From assembly GCF_905372115.1 (NCBI RefSeq), contig NZ_CAJPNR010000053.1, forward strand, positions 1 to 13,508: a DNA stretch of 13,508 nucleotides, read 5' to 3'. The notes beneath the pieces were generated by a model. That model was not told the origin of the DNA. It was given only the letters and a program-made list of their open reading frames with translations, and did not search any database. Position numbers and translations under genes: made by a program. This DNA is from an uncultured Streptococcus sp. GTDB lineage: Bacteria > Bacillota > Bacilli > Lactobacillales > Streptococcaceae. Below, piece by piece: positions 6,942 to 12,599 of this stretch. Each line of letters opens with the position of its first letter. The first letter of the stretch is position 1.

Positions 6942-6952
6942 ATTGCACCTCC

Positions 6953-6977
6953 TATGTAACGTTTTAAAAGTTACATA
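6953..6977. promoter_or_regulatory. Palindromic operator at the SOS cassette promoter
   Basis: TATGTAAC (6953-6960) and GTTACATA (6970-6977) form a perfect 8-bp inverted repeat with a 9-base A/T-rich spacer (GTTTTAAAA). It covers the predicted transcription start of the repressor-umuC operon, immediately downstream of the -10 box. Position and symmetry suit binding of a repressor dimer, most simply the HdiR-like product itself. No second copy was noticed in the window. Confidence 0.75.
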
Positions 6978-6978
6978 T

Positions 6979-7007
6979 AGTATACCAGATGAAATTGAGA
7001 AAAGCAA
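6979..7007 (-). promoter_or_regulatory. Promoter of the repressor-umuC cassette
   Basis: On the minus strand TTGCTT (7007-7002), a 17-base spacer and TATACT (6984-6979), with TGG just before the -10 box. This is a strong promoter whose start point (near 6972) falls within the palindromic operator. Confidence 0.75.
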
Positions 7008-7043
7008 GTTCTTTATTGAGTATTTTCATTCCGAGCAAGAGTG

Positions 7044-7052
7044 TGGTAAACT
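7044..7052 (+). promoter_or_regulatory. Possible extended -10 promoter of the YcxB-like gene
   Basis: TGGTAAACT resembles an extended -10 box 31 bases before the ATG at 7084. No convincing -35 is found at 16-18 bases. A promoter is needed here because the upstream genes run on the other strand. Confidence 0.35.
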
Positions 7053-7083
7053 GTAGGAAAGAATCTAGCTTGGAGGTAGAGAG

Positions 7084-7572
7084 ATGTTTCCAATGACAGC
7101 AAAAACGACCATGACAGAAGAAGCTTACCGCCGTTTCGCTTGGGCTAACTTTTGGTATCGAAAGATAGGGCTCTTTCCTCTAATCATTGGTGAAGTGGCT
7201 TTGTTAGCAGTGGGGGTGGTCTGTCTATTTTTTAGGGAGCCTTTGCCAGCTATTGGTATATTTATTTTCATGCCGATCATGCCTTTTTTACTCTATCGTT
7301 CTTTTAACCAACAATTCCTCAAGCTCTATAGGGATAATCCTCTCTGGCATGATTTGGAGCAGGAGTTTAACTTCTATGAGAGGGATTTTCAAGTCCTTAA
7401 TCGCAATCATACCTCTCGATATGATTATCAGGATATTGTGGCGATTATAGACAAGCCAGAAACTTTTTATATTATGGTTGGTCGGTCAATGGGACTGATC
7501 TTGGATAAGGCAGACTGTCAGCCTGAGTTAATTGATTTTTTACTAAAACTAAAAGAAAACAGAAGTCTCTAA
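7084..7572 (+). CDS. YcxB-like membrane protein
   Basis: A 162-residue protein with two adjacent membrane segments (about residues 28-50 and 53-71). A soluble C-terminal part follows, carrying F-x-V-L-N-R-N, then D-Y-Q-D-I-V-A-I and F-Y-I-M-V-G-R. This two-helix plus PH-like tail layout is that of YcxB-like proteins, whose function is unknown. The start is supported by TTGGAGGTAG about 5 bases before the ATG. It stands as a single gene, divergent from the SOS cassette and closed by its own terminator. Confidence 0.75.
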   Translation: MFPMTAKTTMTEEAYRRFAWANFWYRKIGLFPLIIGEVALLAVGVVCLFFREPLPAIGIFIFMPIMPFLLYRSFNQQFLKLYRDNPLWHDLEQEFNFYERDFQVLNRNHTSRYDYQDIVAIIDKPETFYIMVGRSMGLILDKADCQPELIDFLLKLKENRSL

Positions 7573-7594
7573 TTTTGGGGGACTTCTGTTTTTT
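7556..7594 (+). terminator. Rho-independent terminator of the YcxB-like gene
   Basis: AAAACAGAAGTC (7556-7567) pairs with GACTTCTGTTTT (7581-7592) as a perfect 12-bp stem and runs into TTTTTT. The 5' arm overlaps the last codons and the stop of the gene. Confidence 0.88.
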
Positions 7595-7615
7595 ATCTGT
7601 CAAGTTTTCAAAAAA

Positions 7616-7644
7616 TTGGCCTCCTGTGCGATGTGTGTTATAAT
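7616..7644 (+). promoter_or_regulatory. Promoter directly abutting the rsmD start codon
   Basis: TTGGCC (7616-7621), a 17-base spacer and TATAAT (7639-7644), with TGT before the -10 box. Transcription should begin at about 7651, one base or less from the ATG at 7652, which predicts a leaderless mRNA. Confidence 0.8.
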
Positions 7645-7651
7645 GTTTTTT

Positions 7652-8191
7652 ATGAGAGTTGTTGCAGGTAAATACGGGGGCAGACCCCTCAAGACTTTGG
7701 ACGGCAAAACGACTAGGCCTACGACTGATAAGGTCAAGGGGGCTATTTTTAATATGATTGGTCCCTATTTTGACGGAGGTCGGGTGCTGGATCTTTATGC
7801 TGGGAGCGGGAGTTTGGCCATTGAGGCTATTTCGCGAGGCATGGAGACAGCTGTCTTAGTCGAAAAGGATCGCAGAGCTCAGGCTATTATTTCAGAAAAT
7901 ATTCAGATGACCAAGGAGCCGGAACGTTTTGATTTGCTCAAGATGGAGTCTGGCCGATCCTTGGAAATATTGACGGGAGCTTTTGACTTGGTTCTCTTAG
8001 ATCCACCTTATGCTAAGGAGCAGATTGTGGCAGACCTTGAGAAACTGGAGGAAGGCCAGCTCTTGAGTCAAGATGTCCTAGTAGTCTGTGAGACGGACAA
8101 GGAAGTAGAGCTGCCTGAGGAAATTGCAGGGCTGGGCATTTGGAAGCAGAAGATATATGGAATTTCAAAGGTGACGGTGTATGTCAGATAA
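7652..8191 (+). CDS. rsmD: 16S rRNA (guanine966-N2)-methyltransferase RsmD
   Basis: A 179-residue SAM-dependent methyltransferase with the family N-terminus M-R-V-V-A-G-K-Y-G-G-R-P-L-K-T-L. Motif I is D-L-Y-A-G-S-G-S (residues 47-54) and the catalytic motif is D-P-P-Y (117-120). RsmD methylates G966 of 16S rRNA in the assembling small subunit. The frame is open 12 codons upstream, but family alignment puts the start at 7652. No Shine-Dalgarno sequence precedes that ATG, and the -10 box ends only 7 bases before it. The gene overlaps coaD by 11 bases, a pairing widely seen in bacteria. Confidence 0.93.
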   Translation: MRVVAGKYGGRPLKTLDGKTTRPTTDKVKGAIFNMIGPYFDGGRVLDLYAGSGSLAIEAISRGMETAVLVEKDRRAQAIISENIQMTKEPERFDLLKMESGRSLEILTGAFDLVLLDPPYAKEQIVADLEKLEEGQLLSQDVLVVCETDKEVELPEEIAGLGIWKQKIYGISKVTVYVR

Positions 8192-8675
8192 GATTGGATT
8201 ATTCACAGGGTCTTTTGACCCGATGACCAAGGGCCATGTGGACCTGATTGAGCGGGCCAGCAGGCTTTTTGACAAGCTCTATGTAGGGATTTTCTATAAC
8301 CGGGAAAAGTCAGGTTTTTTTACAATTGAGGCCAGAGAGCGCATGGTCAGAGAAGCTCTGCAGCATTTGGATAATGTCGAGGTAATCACTTCTCAGAATG
8401 AGCTAGCAGTGACAGTGGCCAGAAGACTGGGAGCCCAGGCCTTTGTACGCGGTCTCCGCAATAGTCAAGACCTAGACTATGAAGCCAATATGAACTTTTT
8501 CAATCATGAACTAGCAGGAGAGCTGGAGACGATTTTCTTACTCAGCAAGCCAGTCTATCAGCATATCAGTTCATCACGTATTCGTGAGCTGATTGCTTTT
8601 CAGCAGGATATCGCGGCCTATGTGCCCCAAAGTGTAATCAAAGAATTAGAAAGAATCAACAATGAAAAGAATTAA
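8181..8675 (+). CDS. coaD: Phosphopantetheine adenylyltransferase CoaD
   Basis: A 164-residue enzyme of usual length that joins ATP and 4'-phosphopantetheine to dephospho-CoA, the penultimate step of CoA synthesis in the cytoplasm. It has the nucleotidyltransferase motifs G-S-F-D-P-M-T-K-G-H (10-20, with T17 and H20), R-G-L-R-N (90-94) and I-S-S-S-R (129-133). The start at 8181 overlaps the rsmD end by 11 bases, with AAAGGTG as ribosome binding site within rsmD. Its end overlaps the next gene by 14 bases. Confidence 0.95.
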   Translation: MSDKIGLFTGSFDPMTKGHVDLIERASRLFDKLYVGIFYNREKSGFFTIEARERMVREALQHLDNVEVITSQNELAVTVARRLGAQAFVRGLRNSQDLDYEANMNFFNHELAGELETIFLLSKPVYQHISSSRIRELIAFQQDIAAYVPQSVIKELERINNEKN

Positions 8676-9705
8676 GAAGTTTATATTGCCGACGGTCATT
8701 GGCGTCACTATTGCCTTTTTTATAGCAGCTCTTTACGTTCGTCTGCCTTATTATATAGAAGTTCCTGGTGGTGCCGAGGATGTTCGTCAGGTCTTGATAG
8801 TTGATAATAAGGCTGATAAGGAAGCGGGCTCCTACAATTTTGTGACGGTCGGAGTAGAGCAGGCAACCTTTGCACATCTGGTCTATGCTTGGCTGACCCC
8901 TTTTACCGATATTTATTCCGCCAAGGATATGACGGGTGGCTCCACGGACGATGAGTTTAATCGGATCAACCAGTTTTACATGGAAACATCGCAAAATATG
9001 GCCAAATATCAGGGGTTGACGACAGCTGGTAAAGAGATCAAAATGGACTATTTGGGGGTTTATGTCTTGCAGGTAGCAGATAACTCAACCTTCAAGGGAG
9101 TTCTCAATATTGCTGATACGGTAACAGGTGTCAATGACAAGACCTTTGAAAGCTCTGAGGAGCTGGTCAAGTATGTCAACTCGCAGAAGCTTGGAGATAA
9201 GGTCAAGGTGACTTTCCAAGAAGATGGTCAGGAGAAATCGGCAACCGGAAAGATTATCAAGCTGGAGAACGGTAAGAACGGGATTGGCATTAGTCTGATA
9301 GACCGGACGGAAGTCAGCAGTAATATTCCGATTACATTTTCAACTGAGGGTATCGGCGGTCCCAGTGCTGGTCTTATGTTCAGCTTAGCCATTTATACCC
9401 AGTTGGCTGATCCGACCCTTCGTGACGGCCGCGATATTGCAGGGACCGGCAGCATCAGCCGGGAAGGTGAAGTTGGCGAAATCGGTGGAATAGATAAGAA
9501 AGTTGTTTCAGCGGCCCAAAGCGGAGCAGATATCTTCTTTGCACCCAACAATGAACTTACAGAGGAAGAGAAGAAGCTTTCTCCTAATGGGAAAAACAAC
9601 TACCAAACGGCTCTGGAGACAGCCAAGAAGATTAAAACGGATATGAAAATTGTTCCAGTTAAAACACTGCAGGACGCCATTGACTATCTGAAAAAGAACA
9701 AGTAA
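8662..9705 (+). CDS. sepM: SepM-like membrane PDZ/Lon-type serine protease
   Basis: A 347-residue protein with one N-terminal membrane anchor (residues 8-27), a PDZ domain (about 125-205) and a C-terminal Lon-type protease domain. The Ser-Lys dyad is visible as S235 in G-G-P-S-A-G-L and K280 in G-G-I-D-K-K-V. This layout is that of YlbL/SepM, which faces outward. In Streptococcus mutans SepM trims the competence-stimulating peptide to its active form. Whether it does so here depends on the local pheromone, which is not in the window. The ATG at 8662 lies inside the end of coaD with only a weak ribosome binding site, so translational coupling is likely. Confidence 0.9.
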   Translation: MKRIKKFILPTVIGVTIAFFIAALYVRLPYYIEVPGGAEDVRQVLIVDNKADKEAGSYNFVTVGVEQATFAHLVYAWLTPFTDIYSAKDMTGGSTDDEFNRINQFYMETSQNMAKYQGLTTAGKEIKMDYLGVYVLQVADNSTFKGVLNIADTVTGVNDKTFESSEELVKYVNSQKLGDKVKVTFQEDGQEKSATGKIIKLENGKNGIGISLIDRTEVSSNIPITFSTEGIGGPSAGLMFSLAIYTQLADPTLRDGRDIAGTGSISREGEVGEIGGIDKKVVSAAQSGADIFFAPNNELTEEEKKLSPNGKNNYQTALETAKKIKTDMKIVPVKTLQDAIDYLKKNK

Positions 9706-9707
9706 AG

Positions 9708-9733
9708 AGTCTGGGCAAAAAGTCCAGACTTTT
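9708..9733 (+). terminator. Short hairpin after sepM, possible terminator
   Basis: AGTCTGG (9708-9714) pairs with CCAGACT (9724-9730), followed by only a short T run. It begins right after the sepM stop. Alone it looks weak; the larger hairpin at 9824-9879 may do the main work. Confidence 0.5.
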
Positions 9734-9760
9734 GAGTCTAAATTAGAAAAAACAGATGAC

Positions 9761-9883
9761 GCAGTGGTTGATTGGCATCTCCCTTCGATTTTTAAGCTCC
9801 AAAGATGACCTAATCAACTGTGCGGGGGTGGGTGGGAAGACGAACTTTTTAAACTTGTTTGAAGTTCTTTCCCACTCCCTTTT
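9761..9883. repeat. Structured intergenic element, likely a dispersed streptococcal repeat
   Basis: This is the core of the 334-base gap between sepM and the yutD-like gene. Two hairpins lie side by side. In the first, GGTTGATT-GG-CATCT (from 9766) pairs with AGATGACC-T-AATCAAC (to 9818). In the second, a G-rich arm (9824-9847, ending GAAGACGAACTT) pairs imperfectly with AAGTTCTTTCCCACTCCC (9862-9879) and is followed by TTTTCTT, as in a terminator. I recall similar paired blocks (CGCAGTGGTTGA, CAACTGTGCGG, GTCCCACTCCC) between genes in several streptococci, so this is probably a copy of a dispersed intergenic repeat. That is from memory, not from a search. Confidence 0.6.
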
Positions 9884-9987
9884 CTTATGAAACAGACAAA
9901 ATCAGCTGGCTTTCTTTGCTTTAAATCGTCTGACTTTTTTCAGAAAGATATTTTTGATGAAAAGTCCGCGAAATACTGGCTGATTTA

Positions 9988-9996
9988 TGATAAAAT
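9988..9996 (+). promoter_or_regulatory. Possible extended -10 promoter of the yutD-rlmN operon
   Basis: TGATAAAAT fits an extended -10 box 44 bases before the ATG at 10040. The -35 region is not clear. Confidence 0.4.
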
Positions 9997-10039
9997 AAAG
10001 TGTTGTAGATAAACTATTCAAGAACGTTAAAGGAAGAGT

Positions 10040-10621
10040 ATGCGTAAAGATATTTCACCGGAATTGTATAATTATAATAAATTCCCAGGACCGGAGTTTA
10101 AACAGATTGACAGCAAGATTGTTGCAGAAAAATTCGAGTTTGAATTGATTGAGAACTATAAGGAAGGCTTTGACTTGACTGCCTTTCATCAGCGTTTTTC
10201 AGAAATTCTCACCAAGTTTGACTATATTGTCGGTGACTGGGGCAATGAGCAGCTGCGCCTGCGTGGTTTTTACAAGGACGAGCGGGCTAATGAGAGCGAT
10301 GAGAAGATTAGCCGCTTAGAAGACTATTTGCTAGAGTACTGCAGCTACGGCTGTGCTTATTTTGTCTTGGAAAATCCAAATCCCCAGCGCGCTTCCTTTG
10401 ATAAGAAATCGCATGGCAAGAAAGAGACAGAAGGTCGGTCAAAACGTTCTCGCAACAGCCGTTCTGGGAGCAACCGTGATCGTAGAAGCGAGCGAGACCG
10501 AGACAGCCGCTCTAAAAGGGACAATAAGCGCTCTCGCAACAATTCCCAGCAAGATAGGCAGAAAAAGCAAAAAGACAGCAATCGCCATTTTGTGATTCGC
10601 CAGAATAAAGGAGAAAAATGA
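10040..10621 (+). CDS. YutD-like (DUF1027) protein with a long charged Arg/Ser-rich tail
   Basis: A 193-residue protein. Residues about 25-110 match the YutD family, with F-E-L-I-E-N-Y-K-E-G-F, the hallmark F-D-Y-I-V-G-D-W-G-x-E-Q-L-R-L-R-G-F-Y (about 70-88) and L-E-D-Y-L-x-E-Y-C. The function of the family is unknown. From about residue 120 the chain becomes a low-complexity tail of R, K, S, D and N with RS/RD runs, likely disordered and positively charged, which would suit RNA contact. The start has AAAGGAAG before ATG. The stop overlaps the rlmN start as ATGA, which ties it to rRNA/tRNA modification by context only. Confidence 0.88.
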   Translation: MRKDISPELYNYNKFPGPEFKQIDSKIVAEKFEFELIENYKEGFDLTAFHQRFSEILTKFDYIVGDWGNEQLRLRGFYKDERANESDEKISRLEDYLLEYCSYGCAYFVLENPNPQRASFDKKSHGKKETEGRSKRSRNSRSGSNRDRRSERDRDSRSKRDNKRSRNNSQQDRQKKQKDSNRHFVIRQNKGEK

Positions 10622-11706
10622 AACCATCTATTTATAGCTTAACGCGTCAGGAAATGATTGAATGGGCGGAAGCTCAGGGAGAAAAGAAATTTCGTGCCGC
10701 TCAGATTTGGGAGTGGCTCTACCGCAAGCGGGTCCAGTCTTTTGAAGAGATGACCAATCTATCCAAGGACTTGATTGCCAAGCTAAATGATCAGTTTGTC
10801 GTCAATCCGCTTAAACAGCGCATTGTTCAGGAGTCGACTGACGGTACGGTCAAGTACCTCTTTGAGCTGCCGGACGGCATGCTGATTGAGACGGTACTCA
10901 TGCGCCAGCACTATGGACTTTCGGTCTGTGTGACCACCCAAGTTGGCTGCAATATCGGCTGTACCTTCTGTGCTTCTGGCTTAATTAAAAAGCAACGCGA
11001 CCTCAATAACGGAGAAATTGTGGCTCAGATTATGCTGGTTCAAAAGTATTTTGACGAGCGTGGTCAGGATGAGCGGGTCAGTCACATCGTGGTTATGGGA
11101 ATCGGCGAGCCCTTTGACAACTATGCCAATGTGCTCAAGTTTGTCCGGACGGTCAATGATGATAAAGGTTTGGCTATCGGTGCCCGCCATATCACGGTTT
11201 CGACTTCAGGGCTGGCTCATAAGATTCGTGACTTTGCCAATGAAGGTGTGCAGGTCAATCTAGCTGTATCCCTCCATGCCCCGAATAATGATTTGCGGAC
11301 CAGTATCATGCGGATTAACCGGTCCTTCCCTATAGAAAAGCTTTTTGCAGCTATCGAATACTATATCGAGACGACCAACCGCCGGGTGACCTTTGAATAT
11401 ATCATGCTCAATGAAGTCAATGACGGTGTAGAGCAGGCCAAGGAATTGGCAGAGCTGCTCAAGAACATTAAGAAGCTATCTTATGTCAATCTCATTCCTT
11501 ACAACCCCGTTAGCGAGCACGACCAATACAGCCGCAGTCCTAAAGAGCGCGTGCTGGCTTTTTATGATACCCTCAAGAAAAACGGAGTCAACTGTGTGGT
11601 TCGTCAGGAACATGGTACAGATATTGATGCAGCCTGCGGCCAGCTGCGTTCTAATACTATGAAGCGTGATCGCGAGAAAGCATTGGTAGAAAATGTTCAG
11701 CCTTAA
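10618..11706 (+). CDS. rlmN: Dual-specificity 23S rRNA/tRNA (adenine-C2)-methyltransferase RlmN
   Basis: A 362-residue radical-SAM enzyme with the cluster motif C111-N-I-G-C115-T-F-C118. The SAM motif is M-G-I-G-E-P (160-165). Two conserved mechanistic cysteines are present: C104 in S-V-C-V and C340 in D-A-A-C-G-Q-L, the latter being the one that carries the transferred methyl group. RlmN methylates C2 of A2503 in 23S rRNA and of A37 in certain tRNAs, affecting decoding and drug binding at the peptidyl transferase centre. All key residues are intact. ATGA overlap with the yutD-like gene and a 14-base overlap with the next gene mark an operon. Confidence 0.96.
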   Translation: MKPSIYSLTRQEMIEWAEAQGEKKFRAAQIWEWLYRKRVQSFEEMTNLSKDLIAKLNDQFVVNPLKQRIVQESTDGTVKYLFELPDGMLIETVLMRQHYGLSVCVTTQVGCNIGCTFCASGLIKKQRDLNNGEIVAQIMLVQKYFDERGQDERVSHIVVMGIGEPFDNYANVLKFVRTVNDDKGLAIGARHITVSTSGLAHKIRDFANEGVQVNLAVSLHAPNNDLRTSIMRINRSFPIEKLFAAIEYYIETTNRRVTFEYIMLNEVNDGVEQAKELAELLKNIKKLSYVNLIPYNPVSEHDQYSRSPKERVLAFYDTLKKNGVNCVVRQEHGTDIDAACGQLRSNTMKRDREKALVENVQP

Positions 11707-12268
11707 GAATTATCTGACTTCAGACGGTGAGTTGACAGCCAAGGGACGGAGATTGCTGATAGGGGGAAGCTGGCTCTATTTCTTGATGCTTTGCATTTTG
11801 TGCTTTATTCCTCAAGTTCCAGAGCCGGGAATGGAGACGCCGGGAATCCAGTATTTTGGACGAATAGTGGTTTTGTTAATCCCTTTTAATTCCTTTGTCA
11901 ATATTGGCGAGATTACTTCTTGGCTCCAGATGGTCAAGGTCTTTATCCAAAATCTAGCCAATATCTTTCTGCTATCACCTTTAGTCTTTCAATTGCTTTG
12001 CCTCTTTCCGGAATTGCGGAAGACCAAGAAGGTTGTATGGCTGAGCTTTGGGATGAGTCTGTCTATCGAAGTGACTCAGATTCTGCTGGACCTTCTTATC
12101 AACGCCAATCGAGTCTTTGAGATTGATGATCTCTGGACCAATACTTTGGGTGGTTATCTGGCTTGGCGGGCATTTCAGCTTGGTCAGAAAATCTGGAAAA
12201 AATCGTCAAGGCGACGCTCTCAAAAGAGATTAGCGAGCGAAAGGTTCGGATTTAGAAGAAAAAAATAA
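11693..12268 (+). CDS. VanZ-like family membrane protein
   Basis: A 191-residue protein with about five hydrophobic segments (roughly 21-40, 55-68, 83-105, 114-137, 150-165). The VanZ signature S-I-E-V-T-Q-I is followed by F-E-I-D-D-L-W-T-N-T-L-G-G (142-154). The last 23 residues are very basic (K/R-rich), presumably cytoplasmic. VanZ gives low-level teicoplanin resistance in enterococci, but most VanZ-like proteins have unknown roles and resistance should not be assumed. It starts within the end of rlmN (14-base overlap), so translation is likely coupled. Confidence 0.87.
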   Translation: MFSLKNYLTSDGELTAKGRRLLIGGSWLYFLMLCILCFIPQVPEPGMETPGIQYFGRIVVLLIPFNSFVNIGEITSWLQMVKVFIQNLANIFLLSPLVFQLLCLFPELRKTKKVVWLSFGMSLSIEVTQILLDLLINANRVFEIDDLWTNTLGGYLAWRAFQLGQKIWKKSSRRRSQKRLASERFGFRRKK

Positions 12269-12276
12269 ATTTTTTC

Positions 12277-12305
12277 TTGACAAGAAAAAGGGAAAGGCCT
12301 ATAAT
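12277..12305 (+). promoter_or_regulatory. Consensus promoter of the T-box/trpB unit
   Basis: TTGACA (12277-12282), 17-base spacer, TATAAT (12300-12305): a perfect match to the vegetative consensus, 8 bases after the vanZ-like stop. Transcription should start near 12312. A strong promoter fits a gene controlled by attenuation. Confidence 0.9.
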
Positions 12306-12311
12306 AAAATA

Positions 12312-12570
12312 AATCATCAGAAAAGTAATAATTTTTTCTGCTTTCAGGGAGCCTGTGGTTGGTGGAAACAGGCAGTGGAAGATTATGAAGTGGGCTGATG
12401 CAAAAGATGAATTTGAAGCAATAAAAATTCGGTGAGCACACCTTACAGTGCAGCTTGTTGTTAGACAAGACAGAGATATGGAGGCAGTCTATACTTTGCT
12501 CCATAATTGAGGTGGCACCGCGATTTTACGCCCTCACACAGTTTTTTTCTGTGTGTGGGCTTTTGTTTTG
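12312..12570 (+). promoter_or_regulatory. Tryptophan-specific T-box riboswitch
   Basis: The leader has the T-box core AGGTGGCACCGCG (12510-12522). Stem I closes with CATCAG (12315-12320) and CTGATG (12395-12400). Just inside it lies the AGTA motif on the 5' side and GAAG-TGG on the 3' side, giving a UGG (Trp) specifier at 12391-12393. The antiterminator can be read: TGAGG (12508-12512) pairs with CCTCA (12532-12536), and GCG (12520-12522) with CGC (12529-12531), leaving the bulge TGGCACC. Its UGGC would pair with the GCCA end of uncharged tRNA-Trp, whose discriminator base is G. Uncharged tRNA-Trp therefore favours read-through into trpB. Confidence 0.95.
12530..12570 (+). terminator. Intrinsic terminator of the T-box leader
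   Basis: GCCCTCACACAG (12530-12541) pairs with CTGTGTGTGGGC (12549-12560) with one mismatch around a loop of seven T, followed by TTTTGTTTT. Its 5' arm overlaps the 3' arm of the antiterminator, so the two structures exclude each other. Confidence 0.92.
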
Positions 12571-12599
12571 CTTGAAAATAAAGAAATGAGGCAATCAAG

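Noticed and set aside
8656..8994. Minus-strand frame of 112 codons opposite the start of sepM.
   Set aside because: It overlaps a clear protease gene, shows no recognisable domain, and has no promoter or ribosome binding site of note.
10357..10627. Minus-strand frames opposite the yutD-like gene tail, rich in Arg/Leu/Ser.
   Set aside because: They mirror the low-complexity Arg/Ser codons of the real gene and lack start signals.
12319..12341. A local hairpin CAGAAAA/TTTTCTG just after the trp promoter, considered as an independent terminator.
   Set aside because: It lies inside Stem I of the T-box; the CATCAG strand pairs with CTGATG below the specifier, which explains the region better.
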